A stretch of DNA of 64,000 nucleotides from Pedobacter westerhofensis (GTDB taxonomy: Bacteria; Bacteroidota; Bacteroidia; Sphingobacteriales; Sphingobacteriaceae): positions 124,001 to 188,000 of the forward strand of contig NZ_FXTN01000005.1 of assembly GCF_900182595.1 (NCBI RefSeq), given 5' to 3'. The position numbers and the translations under genes are program-made. The notes beneath the pieces were generated by a model. That model made no database searches. It was not told the DNA's origin and saw only the letters and a program-made list of their open reading frames with translations. Numbering within the stretch: the stretch's first letter is position 1; the number at the start of each line of letters is the position of its first letter. Of this stretch, positions 8,115-17,410 are shown one piece after another.

Positions 8115-8954
8115 ATGCGTAACCTTTGGATTTTCATAAACAGATACAACGCATTTTTTCTGTTCGTCATTTTTTTCACCATTGGTGTTGTGCTCACTGT
8201 AAAGAACAATGCCTATCAGCGGAGCGTCACTTTAAATTCTACCAATCAAATTGTCGGTCAGGCGTATATCAGGTTAAACGTTTTCAAACGGTACATGAAC
8301 CTGGGAGAGGTGAACGACAGCCTTGCTTTCGAAAACGCAAAGCTGAACACTGAACTCTTAGCACTTAAAGGTATTGACAGCGCTAAAAATGTTGTAGTGA
8401 AGGATACGGTGAACCATGTGCAGTATACCTATCTTGCCGCCAGGGTAATTAAAAACTCTGTCACATTACGGAACAATATCATCACAATTAACAAAGGCAC
8501 ACTGGACGGGATTGAAAGCGGCATGCCCGTCATATCCGCGGGAAAAGGAGTGGTGGGTATCATCCGGGATGTTTCAGATCACCTGGCTACGATAGAATCC
8601 CTATTGAATAAAGACGCCAAGATCAGTGTAAGCCTAAAGTCTACAAACGCAATTGGTTCACTGGTGTGGGGCGACCGCAATTCAGATGTACGGAAAGCTT
8701 TTATCAAAGACGTGGCCAATCATATCCAGGTGAAATTGAGGGATACCGTGATTACCTCCGGATTTGGTTCATTCCCTCCCGGTATTCCCGTTGGACTGAT
8801 CAGTAATAAGGGGATATCTACCGGTGATAACTTCCTTACCATCGAGATCAGGCTTTTTAACGATTTTAGTACTTTACAGTATGTGTATGTAATTAAGGAT
8901 AAATTGGCGCAGGAACAGAAAGCTTTAGAATTAAAATTGCCGAATGAACAGTAG
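8115..8954 (+). CDS. mreC: Rod shape-determining protein MreC
   Basis: This 279-residue protein has one N-terminal membrane segment (about residues 10-29, NAFFLFVIFFTIGVVLTV), a short coiled coil (about 70-90) and a periplasmic beta-rich domain with the family features GTLDGIESGMPV, GVVGIIRDVSDHLATIESLL and TSGFGSFPPGIPVG. MreC links MreB to PBP2 in the elongation machinery. The length is typical for Bacteroidota. It overlaps mreD by 11 bases, which suggests coupled translation. A TATCTTTA box near 8052 could be part of a promoter, but it departs from the consensus. Confidence 0.95.
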   Translation: MRNLWIFINRYNAFFLFVIFFTIGVVLTVKNNAYQRSVTLNSTNQIVGQAYIRLNVFKRYMNLGEVNDSLAFENAKLNTELLALKGIDSAKNVVVKDTVNHVQYTYLAARVIKNSVTLRNNIITINKGTLDGIESGMPVISAGKGVVGIIRDVSDHLATIESLLNKDAKISVSLKSTNAIGSLVWGDRNSDVRKAFIKDVANHIQVKLRDTVITSGFGSFPPGIPVGLISNKGISTGDNFLTIEIRLFNDFSTLQYVYVIKDKLAQEQKALELKLPNEQ

Positions 8955-9459
8955 AATTATAGTAATCAATATCATAAGGTGGTTTATCCTTCTTTCCATA
9001 CAGGTCCTGTTGCTCAGGAACCTGAGTTTTTATGACCTGGCTACTCCCTTTACCTATATCCTCTTTTTACTGCTGCTTCCGTTTGGAACCCCAAACCTGT
9101 TGCTGTACCTGATAGCTTTTGGCACAGGATTAACGCTTGACGCTTTTTACGACACACTTGGCGTACACACTGCCGCCTGCGTAACACTGGCGTTTGTAAG
9201 GATCTTGTTTATCTCTGTTACAGTCAGCCGCGATAACTTTGATGAACCGGAGCCTTCTCTGGGCAACATGGGCTTTAAGTGGTTCTCCCTGTATGCACTG
9301 CTATGTACATTCTCGCACCATCTGGTGCTTTTCCTATTAGAAGCTTTTAAATTAACAGAACTCTCGTATACTTTGTTAAGATGCCTGTTTAGCGGTATCT
9401 TTACTTTATTCACTGTTATATTGATAGAATTTATCTTCTACAATAGAAAAATGCGATAA
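8944..9459 (+). CDS. mreD: Rod shape-determining protein MreD
   Basis: This 171-residue, strongly hydrophobic protein has about five to six membrane segments and ends with a short basic tail. Position and size identify it: it overlaps mreC and its stop is immediately followed by the mrdA ATG. MreD is the integral membrane partner of MreC. Sequence conservation in MreD is low, so the call rests mostly on context together with the membrane profile, including the small-residue-rich helix GTGLTLDAFYDTLGVH, a region conserved in the family. Confidence 0.9.
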   Translation: MNSRIIVINIIRWFILLSIQVLLLRNLSFYDLATPFTYILFLLLLPFGTPNLLLYLIAFGTGLTLDAFYDTLGVHTAACVTLAFVRILFISVTVSRDNFDEPEPSLGNMGFKWFSLYALLCTFSHHLVLFLLEAFKLTELSYTLLRCLFSGIFTLFTVILIEFIFYNRKMR

Positions 9460-11490
9460 ATGGATAATCTTTTCAATAGAAAATACATCATACAAGGCTT
9501 GTTTATCGTAGTTGCGCTGATTCTTTTAGGGCAGTTATTTTATATACAGGTAGCCAGCGACCGCTATTTTCTTTCTGCAAACAGCAATGTCCTGCGCAAG
9601 AAATACACTTTTCCGGCACGTGGTATTATCCTCGACAGGAATAATAAGGTACTGGTACAGAACGAACCTGTGTACGACCTGATGGTAACGCCCAACCTGG
9701 TGAAGCCTTTTGATACCGCAGCACTCTGCAAAATCATCGGCATCGACATGAAAGGTTTTCATAAGCGCTTTAACAAAGCCAGAAACCAGTCGAGATACCA
9801 GCGCTCTGTTTTTGAAAAACAACTTTCCGTACAAACTTATGCCGCTTTGCAGGAAAGGCTCTCCCGTTTTGTGGGATTTGAAACACAAAACCGTACCGTA
9901 AGGCATTACCCTGATAGTGTAGCAGGCCAGTTCTTTGGTTATGTAAAAGAAGTTTCTGAGAAAGACATTGAAAAAAGTAACGGATATTTCCGCCCTGGCG
10001 ATTATATTGGTAAAGCGGGTGTAGAACGTCAGTATAATGATGTGCTGCAGGGAGAACGGGGTGTAGAAAACACGATATATAATGCCCGGAATGTGCCGCA
10101 GGGAAGTTACCTTAATGGTAAGTTTGATACATTGGCCACTTCCGGCGAAACATTGGTTTCTTCACTGGATATCAGGCTGCAGAAACTGGGCGAACAGCTG
10201 CTGCACAATAAGGTTGGGAGCATTGTTGCTATCGAGCCCAGCACGGGCGAAGTACTGGCATTTGTGAGCAGCCCTACATATGATCCTAACCTCATGGTTG
10301 GAAGGCAGCAGGGGAATAATTATATGGAGATTTTCGGTTCCCCTAACCGTCCTTTTACGGTAAGGCCATTATCCGGATATTATTCACCGGGTTCATCATT
10401 TAAACCACTTGACGACCTGATTGCACTACAGGAAGGGGTAATTGATCCCAATACCACATTTAACTGCCCCGGCGGTTACTGGGCGGGAAATCACCTGGTG
10501 AGATGCGAACACGTAGACGGCAACATTTCCCTGAGACGAGGGCTCGCACGGTCCTGCAATACCTATGCCTGCTATGTTTACCAGAAGCTGATGACGCAAA
10601 GCAAGTACAAGAGCAAGATTGCGGCATATGACGACTGGCAGGCCAAGGTGAGAAAATTTGGCATTGGTTCCAAACTTGATCTGGACATGCCTTTTGAACG
10701 TCCTGGAAGACTTTTCACTTCAGAAGAATATACAAAAAGATTTGGCAAATACTGGGGCTACACTACTACCATCTCGCTGGCTATCGGTCAGGGCGAGATG
10801 AGTGCAACCCCGCTCCAAATGGCAAATATTATGGCCGTAATTGCCAACAGGGGATACTACATCAAGCCTCACCTGATCAAAGCCATCGGCGAAAAAAAGG
10901 AAGTAAAAAAAGAATACCTGGTTAGAAATTCGGTGGATATTGATGTGGCCCATTTTGAACCTGTGATTGATGGCATGCAGGATGCGGTAAATGCACCTTA
11001 TGGTACAGCAAGGGATTCGGCCCTGCCCGATATCATTATGTGCGGAAAAACGGGTACCGTTCAGAACCCGCATGGAAAAAACCACTCTGTTTTTATTGGT
11101 TTTGCCCCCCGTGACAATCCGAAAATAGCCATAGCAGTGATTGTTGAAAATGCCGGCTATGGTAGTGCGTATGCGGCCCCAATTGCCAGTTATATCACAG
11201 AAACCTATTTGAAAGGCAAGCTTTCGGGCAACCGGGTGGATCGTGCAGAATGGATGAAAAACCAGGTGGTACTTCCCGAAGTACCTAAACCAAAAATTCC
11301 GTTTTTATTAAAAGATACTACCGGTAAAACTGCGGCGCCGGGAACAGCCGCATCCGGAACACCGTCAACACCAGGAGCCGCTGACACAAAAAATTTACCT
11401 ATAGTGCCCCGGCCAGGAGCAACACCGGCGAAGCCTGAAATACCAGTTAAAAAGACCACAGAAAACAAAAAATTACAAATTACGAGATGA
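9460..11490 (+). CDS. mrdA: Penicillin-binding protein 2 (elongation transpeptidase)
   Basis: PBP2 cross-links peptidoglycan during rod elongation. The 676-residue protein has one N-terminal membrane segment (about 10-30), a dimerisation/pedestal domain (about 50-215) and a transpeptidase domain with SxxK at Ser312-Lys315, SxN at Ser365-Cys366-Asn367 and KTG at Lys530-Gly532. After about residue 600 comes a Pro/Ala/Thr-rich, basic tail of about 70 residues that is likely disordered in the periplasm. It directly follows mreD and overlaps rodA by 4 bases, so PBP2 and its SEDS partner are translationally coupled. Confidence 0.96.
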   Translation: MDNLFNRKYIIQGLFIVVALILLGQLFYIQVASDRYFLSANSNVLRKKYTFPARGIILDRNNKVLVQNEPVYDLMVTPNLVKPFDTAALCKIIGIDMKGFHKRFNKARNQSRYQRSVFEKQLSVQTYAALQERLSRFVGFETQNRTVRHYPDSVAGQFFGYVKEVSEKDIEKSNGYFRPGDYIGKAGVERQYNDVLQGERGVENTIYNARNVPQGSYLNGKFDTLATSGETLVSSLDIRLQKLGEQLLHNKVGSIVAIEPSTGEVLAFVSSPTYDPNLMVGRQQGNNYMEIFGSPNRPFTVRPLSGYYSPGSSFKPLDDLIALQEGVIDPNTTFNCPGGYWAGNHLVRCEHVDGNISLRRGLARSCNTYACYVYQKLMTQSKYKSKIAAYDDWQAKVRKFGIGSKLDLDMPFERPGRLFTSEEYTKRFGKYWGYTTTISLAIGQGEMSATPLQMANIMAVIANRGYYIKPHLIKAIGEKKEVKKEYLVRNSVDIDVAHFEPVIDGMQDAVNAPYGTARDSALPDIIMCGKTGTVQNPHGKNHSVFIGFAPRDNPKIAIAVIVENAGYGSAYAAPIASYITETYLKGKLSGNRVDRAEWMKNQVVLPEVPKPKIPFLLKDTTGKTAAPGTAASGTPSTPGAADTKNLPIVPRPGATPAKPEIPVKKTTENKKLQITR

Positions 11491-12752
11491 GTACACAACA
11501 GGGCGGCCGTTTCTTCTTTAATGTAGACTGGATTACCATTTTAATCTATGTGGCCCTATGTACCATTGGTTTTGTAAATATTTATGCTTCAATCTACAAC
11601 CCCGATACTTCCACGCTGTTTAATTTTGGCAGTAACTACGGCAAGCAGCTGATCTTTATTTTGACCGCACTGGTGCTTGGCTTTTCCATTTTACTGCTGG
11701 ATGCAAAATTCTTTAGTGTGTTCTCCCCCATCGTGTACGGGATAACTATGCTGCTGCTGATGGCTGTGCTTGTTGTTGGACGAAAAGTAGCAGGAAACCA
11801 GGCTTGGATCCCTTTGGGAAGCTTCAGGCTCCAGCCTTCAGAGCTCGCTAAATTTGGGACGGCCCTGCTAGTAGCGCGTTATGTAGGGAATTTTAATCCC
11901 AAGTTCAGGGATATTAAATCTATTTTCTTTGCCGGACTGATCATCTGTTTTCCATTACTGCTCATTATGCTTCAGCCCGATACAGGTTCGGCACTTGTAT
12001 TCCTGGCCTTTATGTTTCCGCTGTACAGAGAAGGGCTGTCAGGATATTTCCTGCTGATTTTCCTGGGAATGATCGTATTGTTTATTGCCGATTTTCTTGT
12101 TCCGATTTCAATCCTCATTCCGATCATTGTGCTGGTGGGCGTATTTTTTGCCTGGCAGAACAAACGAAAACAGAAGATGATGTTTTCCATGATCATCGCA
12201 ACCATTGTTGCAGTTGCTTACCTGTTTTTTGTGAAACTGGCTTACGAAAAAGTTCTTGAACCGCATCAGCGGACACGTATAGAGATTATGCTGGGATTAA
12301 AAACAGATCCCAAGGGCGCCGGATATAATGTCATACAGTCCAAAATTGCAATTGGCTCAGGGCAGATCACCGGCAGGGGCTTTTTGGAAGGTACACAAAC
12401 AAAATATGGTTATGTACCCGAACAAAGTACGGACTTTATCTTCTCTACCATTGGTGAGGAATGGGGCTTTGTGGGTTGCAGTGTAGTTATCGGCCTATAT
12501 ATTTTCCTGCTGCTGAGGGTAATCAATCTCGCCGAAAGGCAACGTTCAACATTCTCCAGGGTATACGGGTATTGCGTGGCCAGCATCATCTTTTTCCACG
12601 TATTTATCAATATAGGAATGACCATCGGCATTATTCCCGTGATCGGAATTCCGCTCCCCTTTATCAGTTATGGCGGATCCTCATTATGGAGCTTTACCGT
12701 GCTGCTGTTTATTTTCCTCAAACTCGATTCAAACAGAATGGGCTTTATTTAG
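11487..12752 (+). CDS. rodA: Rod shape-determining protein RodA (SEDS glycosyltransferase)
   Basis: RodA polymerises lipid II into glycan strands with PBP2. The 421-residue protein has about ten membrane segments and SEDS signatures: GRKVAGNQAWIPLGSFRLQP (about residue 91), LQPSELAK, LQPDTGSAL and the C-terminal PVIGIPLPFISYGGSSL. The catalytic Asp is expected in the loop containing EQSTDFIFSTIGEEWGF. The length is somewhat above the E. coli protein, as usual in Bacteroidota. Its 3' end overlaps the convergent minus-strand gene by 8 bases. Confidence 0.96.
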   Translation: MSTQQGGRFFFNVDWITILIYVALCTIGFVNIYASIYNPDTSTLFNFGSNYGKQLIFILTALVLGFSILLLDAKFFSVFSPIVYGITMLLLMAVLVVGRKVAGNQAWIPLGSFRLQPSELAKFGTALLVARYVGNFNPKFRDIKSIFFAGLIICFPLLLIMLQPDTGSALVFLAFMFPLYREGLSGYFLLIFLGMIVLFIADFLVPISILIPIIVLVGVFFAWQNKRKQKMMFSMIIATIVAVAYLFFVKLAYEKVLEPHQRTRIEIMLGLKTDPKGAGYNVIQSKIAIGSGQITGRGFLEGTQTKYGYVPEQSTDFIFSTIGEEWGFVGCSVVIGLYIFLLLRVINLAERQRSTFSRVYGYCVASIIFFHVFINIGMTIGIIPVIGIPLPFISYGGSSLWSFTVLLFIFLKLDSNRMGFI

Positions 12753-13986
12753 CCGGAAACCGTTGATTCAGTAATTCATAAAACTGATCTGCGGTATCTT
12801 GTCTGGAGGCCCAGTTGTTTTTTACAGCATAGTTATTTTGCAGAAAGGCATCAGCCGTTTTAAAATCGGGCATCTTGTTGAGCAGATCGATTGCCTCAGC
12901 ATAAGCGAGGTTGTAACCGTTAAAGAGATCTTTGATATACCTCATCTTATCATTTAAACTGATCGCCTGTTTCAGGTCAGTAACCGGTATTCTGCCCGCA
13001 CCGGTATTAAAGTTTTTTGCAGCGTTATTGCCAGAAAGGATGTCATTCAGCGTAGGCTTGGCTTTAGGTTGTTCATCAGGTACATCTGACACAGGCGTTT
13101 CTTCAACCTTGCTTACAGGACTGAACAATTCACTTTGTTGTATAGGTTCTGTATAGGGTTTAGTTTCTGCTACTGGTTCAGTTCCTTCATTCGGCTCCTG
13201 CTTTGAAACGTCTGGTGTTTCTACCAGTTCCGGTTCTTTAAACGGCTCAGCATTTTCCTCTTTTATATCTTCTTCAATGATATGCTGTTCAAAATTGGTT
13301 TCTCCCACAATATCTTCTTCGGCATTTTCTGCAGCTATATCTTCAGCCTCAGCAGGCTCATTCTCAACAAATTCATCTTCATCAGGGCCAGTCACATCAG
13401 ACTCTTCTTCTGCTTCTAATGGCTCAGATACCAGAAAGGGCTCAGGCCCGATCTCATCTTCTTCCGGCAGTTCGCTTTCCAGGCTGTCCAGTTCTCTCAG
13501 TTTCTGTTTTTGCGCTATAATCTGCGCTTCTTCTTTACTCAGCGGCCGGTCAAAAATCTCATCTATGGATTTCTCCTCAAACTCGAACTTGTCACTTGAA
13601 GGTTTGTCATTCAGGATAAATTCAAAGGTGGAGGGTTCTTTATCAATTTTAAATATATCTTCTTCAATCCCATGTATCAAAGAATGAGTTTCTGCAAGAT
13701 TTGCACTGCTGTTGTGTTCATCCACAATTTTAACCGGGATAACCGGCTGCTGCTCAATCATCTCATGCTCAGGGAGTGCGTGTTCTGGGAGCGCTTTCTG
13801 AATGGATTTGCTATTTAGCTTTCTAACGATCTGGACATGATCAGTTAAAAAACTGGAGTTTGCCAAAAAGAGTTCGAGCTCCAATTCATTCAGCTCTTCA
13901 GGATTTTGAGCTAAGTATTGATACTGCTCATTCAACTCATTGAGTATCTGTCCTATTTTTTTAAATATGTCCTCCTGGTTCATCAT
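12745..13986 (-). CDS. Acidic protein of unknown function next to rodA
   Basis: About 413 residues from the double ATG at 13986/13983. The frame could open at 14034, but a promoter-like box (14032-14039) overlaps those codons, so the inner start is preferred. Three parts are visible: an N-terminal helical segment (about 1-60, MNQEDIFKKIGQILNEL), a long Glu/Asp/Pro-rich low-complexity middle (about 75-315) that is probably disordered, and a conserved-looking helical C-terminus (about 340-413, LKQAISLNDKMRYIKDLFNG). There is no signal peptide or membrane segment. Function is unknown. Its place beside the rod-shape cluster, in the opposite orientation, is suggestive only. Confidence 0.8.
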   Translation of the reverse strand: MMNQEDIFKKIGQILNELNEQYQYLAQNPEELNELELELFLANSSFLTDHVQIVRKLNSKSIQKALPEHALPEHEMIEQQPVIPVKIVDEHNSSANLAETHSLIHGIEEDIFKIDKEPSTFEFILNDKPSSDKFEFEEKSIDEIFDRPLSKEEAQIIAQKQKLRELDSLESELPEEDEIGPEPFLVSEPLEAEEESDVTGPDEDEFVENEPAEAEDIAAENAEEDIVGETNFEQHIIEEDIKEENAEPFKEPELVETPDVSKQEPNEGTEPVAETKPYTEPIQQSELFSPVSKVEETPVSDVPDEQPKAKPTLNDILSGNNAAKNFNTGAGRIPVTDLKQAISLNDKMRYIKDLFNGYNLAYAEAIDLLNKMPDFKTADAFLQNNYAVKNNWASRQDTADQFYELLNQRFPAK

Positions 13987-14031
13987 AGTGGTATAACGCG
14001 AAAATTGGTGTTTTATGTTGATAAATACACT

Positions 14032-14039
14032 CAAAAGTA
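14032..14039 (-). promoter_or_regulatory. Likely -7 box of the acidic protein gene
   Basis: Minus-strand TACTTTTG matches TAnnTTTG and ends 45-50 bases before the preferred start codons. It argues against the longer reading frame starting at 14034. Confidence 0.45.
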
Positions 14040-14122
14040 CTATAAATTTAGGCCGAATAAAAACCTTAAATATTAAGCCGGAATCGCGATATTCGCAGGT
14101 TTAGATACCCTCAGCAAAAAGC

Positions 14123-14698
14123 ATGTTATTTAGCGAACAAAATTATAGCAAAGGAGAGTTTGGCGGCAGCATTGAGGTCATCTGCGGCTCCATGTTCTCC
14201 GGCAAAACCGAAGAACTGATCAGGAGATTAAAGCGTGCAGAGATTGCTAAACTCAAGGTTGAGATTTTTAAACCTACCACTGATATCAGGTATGACGAAA
14301 CCGCTGTTGTATCGCACAACTATAATAGTATCGCTGCTACACCTGTTGACCACTCTGCCGAGATCCTGCTGCTGAGGGCAGATACACAGGTTGTAGGTAT
14401 TGATGAAGCGCAATTTTTTGATGACGGCTTGCCTGAAGTTTGCAATATACTTGCCAACAAAGGCCTGCGGGTGATTGTGGCAGGACTGGATATGGACTTT
14501 GCAGGTAAACCTTTTGGCCCTGTTCCCGCGCTGATGGCTATTGCAGAATTGGTTACAAAGGTGAATGCAGTTTGTGTACGATGCGGCAATCCTGCAATGT
14601 ACTCTTTCCGCAGGGTAGCCAGTGAGGCGAAAATCCTGCTCGGCGAGAAAGAGAGCTATGAGCCCAGGTGCAGGATTTGTTTTCACGCTAAAGATTAA
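14123..14698 (+). CDS. tdk: Thymidine kinase, type II
   Basis: This enzyme phosphorylates thymidine with ATP in nucleotide salvage. The 191-residue protein has the Walker A loop [14 protein letters not shown] (about residue 22), the Walker B-like [13 protein letters not shown] (catalytic Glu within DEAQF), the lasso region and a four-cysteine zinc site formed by CVRCGNPA and CRICF at the C-terminus. Size and motif order fit the tetrameric human-TK1-like family. It precedes a DinB-like gene by 22 bases on the same strand. Confidence 0.96.
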   Translation: MLFSEQNYSKGEFGGSIEVICGSMFSGKTEELIRRLKRAEIAKLKVEIFKPTTDIRYDETAVVSHNYNSIAATPVDHSAEILLLRADTQVVGIDEAQFFDDGLPEVCNILANKGLRVIVAGLDMDFAGKPFGPVPALMAIAELVTKVNAVCVRCGNPAMYSFRRVASEAKILLGEKESYEPRCRICFHAKD

Positions 14699-14720
14699 GA
14701 TATCCAAAAAAAATTAACAT

Positions 14721-15236
14721 ATGGCACAGAAAAAAGAAGTATGGCAAAGAGGCCCGCTGCCTGATATTATGCCCCTGTTACAATCTGTAGCACATGCCCT
14801 GTTGCAGGCACGCGAAGAAGTAAATGAATATATGGATGAATTTCCATCAGCCCTGCTTTGGCAGCGTGTAGCTGGAATGGCCTCGCCGGGCTTTCATTTA
14901 CAGCATCTGAGCGGGGTGCTCGACAGGGTATTTACTTATGCCAGGGGCGAAGGACTGAGCCCCTTTCAGTTTGCTCAACTGGAGGAAGAGGGCAAAGATG
15001 CAGCACACGGATATACAACGCAAGAACTGGTGGAGCGTTTCGGCCGGCAGGTAGATCTTGCGCTGAAACAAATTAAGGAAACCGATCCGGCCATACTGAC
15101 AGATTATCGTGGTATCGGGCGCGCAGGGCTTCCGTCAACAGTAGTAGGCCTGCTTGTACATGGCGCCGAACATACCATGCGCCACATCGGCCAGCTGATG
15201 GTTACTGCCGCAGTGCTGAAGAATGGCGGGGCCTGA
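14721..15236 (+). CDS. DinB-like (DinB_2 fold) putative metal-dependent protein
   Basis: The 171-residue, all-helical protein shows the spaced histidines of the DinB/YfiT four-helix bundle: FHLQHLSGVLDRV (about residue 59) and HGAEHTMRHIGQLM near the C-terminus, which would form a three-His metal site. Members often act as metal-dependent thiol-S-transferases; the substrate here is unknown. It lies 22 bases after tdk and is probably co-transcribed. Its last 35 bases overlap the 3' end of the convergent membrane protein gene. Confidence 0.8.
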   Translation: MAQKKEVWQRGPLPDIMPLLQSVAHALLQAREEVNEYMDEFPSALLWQRVAGMASPGFHLQHLSGVLDRVFTYARGEGLSPFQFAQLEEEGKDAAHGYTTQELVERFGRQVDLALKQIKETDPAILTDYRGIGRAGLPSTVVGLLVHGAEHTMRHIGQLMVTAAVLKNGGA

Positions 15237-16740
15237 TAAAAAAGATATCTCCATCCTTGAAATCATATTTTTTTTCTACAATGGCATTTTGCCGGATTGT
15301 TTTAAATTTGACCAGTTCGTTGTCCGAAAAGTTATCAAACCAGATCAGGTAGAAACCATCCTCACTAAAAAAATCCCGGATATCGTTCTGATCTCTTCTG
15401 TGCGGCAATGACTCTGCCCTTATGCCCCCGTTAAAATATGCCGCCTCATGTGCATTGGAATAAATATCATAATCTGCACTAAAATAGTTCCTGTGTACGC
15501 GCAAAAACCGCGCAGTTTCAGAAGCTTTCCAGGAGTCCTCCGTATAGCCCGGTATTCCTGAATCTTTAACATCATTATACATCCTGGCCACCTGCTGGCA
15601 TTGATACCGTAAAAAAAAGAACGCCAGTAACAGTAACATTCCCGCAGCTGGTTTAAAGTACACAGGCCGCAATTTCCTGAGCGATCCGGGCAGCCATGAG
15701 GTAAGGCTGACAAGCATCGGGATATATAAGGGCGACAATAATCTGTTATTGAGCTGTTCAAAGTGTGAAACCGTAGAAATGCCGATAATAAATACTGTAT
15801 AAACAATAAATAAAGCTGCAAAACAATTTTCTGAGCTTACTTGCGCTTTACCAAACCTATTGCGCAGCAGGAAAAGGATACAGATCAGTAAAAAGATAAA
15901 TATCATTATGCCGGAAACCAGCTGCGGCTGCCGGCCGGGAACAGGCAGCCAGTCACAAATCACCCTTCCAGTATAGATGATGTTATCTCCAAGACTCAGA
16001 ATCCCGCGCACCCTTGGGCCTGTCAGGGAACCTGTAATCGAGGCATTTCGTAAAAGGTTAACTACCAACAGGGACACGGCAGAAAACCCAAAAAAGAAAC
16101 AATGTTTCAGCTTTCTCTGCCATTCCAGCGAATTGTCGAATACCAGCAACATTAATCCTGTCCCTATCAGTGTCACGCCGGCATAGCGGGTAATACAGGC
16201 AACGGAGGCCAGCAGCCCGCAGATCAGCAGGGAAGATATCGTACGCTTTTGCAGATAATGGTAAAAAGCAGCGATAAATAAGATGTTCAGTAGGATGAAT
16301 ACTGTTTCTGACCAGAGCATAGAATATACTTCCAGCAAAGAAGGACTGAGGGCAATACAGAGCAATACAATACATCTGTACAGTCTCGTTGCTTCCGAAA
16401 AGGAGTCAATCAGGTATCCCATCATGAAAATGATACAGGCCATCAGCAGGCCATTGATCCAGGGAGCTGCTACCAAAGGATCTGCCCGGCTGATCATTCC
16501 TGCTACAGAAAGAAAAAAGGGATAGCATACAGGAAAATCTACCAGTGGCCTGAGCATATAATCAACGGCGGCTCCGTGGGCAATCACATTTCTTGCCACG
16601 CTAAGGTAGGCAATGGAATCAGGCGATATACCAATGCCTCCATGCCTGGTATACAGGAGGATTATTGCCATACCAATCATGGAGATGAGCAGGCAATCCA
16701 GATTTTTCAGCACCGGCAAACCCAATCTTGCTCTGTTCAT
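15202..16740 (-). CDS. Multi-spanning membrane glycosyltransferase-like protein
   Basis: From ATG 16740 (MNRARLGLPVLKNL) the protein has 512 residues. An earlier in-frame start at 16785 adds an unlikely leader. About eleven hydrophobic segments run through residues 15-400, followed by a soluble C-terminal part. An early luminal loop (about 35-90) contains the Asp of GISPDSIAYLSVARN, which resembles the catalytic first loop of GT-C enzymes (GT39/PMT and ArnT-like). A role in transferring sugars from a polyprenyl-phosphate donor at the outer face of the inner membrane is inferred. No partner genes are nearby. It overlaps the DinB-like gene by 35 bases at the 3' end. Confidence 0.7.
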   Translation of the reverse strand: MNRARLGLPVLKNLDCLLISMIGMAIILLYTRHGGIGISPDSIAYLSVARNVIAHGAAVDYMLRPLVDFPVCYPFFLSVAGMISRADPLVAAPWINGLLMACIIFMMGYLIDSFSEATRLYRCIVLLCIALSPSLLEVYSMLWSETVFILLNILFIAAFYHYLQKRTISSLLICGLLASVACITRYAGVTLIGTGLMLLVFDNSLEWQRKLKHCFFFGFSAVSLLVVNLLRNASITGSLTGPRVRGILSLGDNIIYTGRVICDWLPVPGRQPQLVSGIMIFIFLLICILFLLRNRFGKAQVSSENCFAALFIVYTVFIIGISTVSHFEQLNNRLLSPLYIPMLVSLTSWLPGSLRKLRPVYFKPAAGMLLLLAFFFLRYQCQQVARMYNDVKDSGIPGYTEDSWKASETARFLRVHRNYFSADYDIYSNAHEAAYFNGGIRAESLPHRRDQNDIRDFFSEDGFYLIWFDNFSDNELVKFKTIRQNAIVEKKYDFKDGDIFFIRPRHSSALRQ

Positions 16741-17131
16741 AGTAATGAATATATAATAATCAGGTACAAATATACTTAATGACAATCATTATAAATCGTA
16801 TTTAGAAAGGCGAGCCGGTTGCGGATAATCAGATAGTTAACTATTGATAAATGAGGATATTAATCCATATTTTAAGGATCTATTCCAATATTTTTTGCTA
16901 AATTTATCTTTTTGAAGAAAAGATTAAACAAAAAATCTCCATAATTACTTCAATAAAATAAGTTATACTATCATTTACTGATTTTCGGTAAATTATATGT
17001 TTAAACTCGACTCCTGTCTATAATATCTTTATTGTCATTTTTTAATAAGTTAACTAAAAACCAGGCAAAAAACTTATTTACATCTATGACTGTAAATTAT
17101 AATCAGGAATATAAATTACTTAGTTCCCACA
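16741..17131. other. AT-rich intergenic region upstream of the XRE gene
   Basis: These 391 bases contain no open frame. They carry a perfect 12-base palindrome ATAGTTAACTAT at 16833-16844 and a second copy of its core, AGTTAACT, at 17048-17055. A related AGTTATACT lies near 16970. They are candidate operator sites for the downstream XRE-type regulator. Confidence 0.4.
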
Positions 17132-17401
17132 ATGGAAGGAAAGGTAAAACTAGATCTTATTGAGCAGCACGTGATAGATTTTGTCAGAAAATTAAGAGCT
17201 GATAAGAAATTGCGGCAGGAAGATATTGCCTATATAATTGGTGTTAAAGCGTCATTTATAGGCAACGTAGAGAACCTGAGCAATCCTGCAAAGTATAATC
17301 TGAAACATATAAATGTTTTTGCTGATCACTTTGGATTGTCTCCAAAAGATTTTCTTCCCCCGGTGGCGCTGGTGAATAAGAAAAAGGAGGAAGATAAATA
17401 A
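17132..17401 (+). CDS. Small XRE-family helix-turn-helix protein
   Basis: The 89-residue protein carries one helix-turn-helix domain (about residues 12-75): VRKLRADKKLRQEDIAYIIG is the first part and VKASFIGNVENLSNPAKYNL the recognition part, followed by a charged tail. It has no second domain, so it binds DNA as a plain repressor- or antitoxin-like unit. The 3' end is 9 bases from the convergent gene at 17411. It has no obvious toxin partner. Palindromes upstream may be its own operator. Confidence 0.85.
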   Translation: MEGKVKLDLIEQHVIDFVRKLRADKKLRQEDIAYIIGVKASFIGNVENLSNPAKYNLKHINVFADHFGLSPKDFLPPVALVNKKKEEDK

Positions 17402-17410
17402 CTGAGGCAA

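Noticed and set aside
13277..13687. 136-codon serine-rich frame on the plus strand
   Set aside because: It is the antisense of the Glu/Asp-rich part of the acidic protein; GAA/GAG and GAT codons read backwards give Ser and Phe/Leu. It is low-complexity shadow.
14228..14707. 159-codon frame antisense to thymidine kinase
   Set aside because: tdk has all its motifs; the other frame is a shadow.
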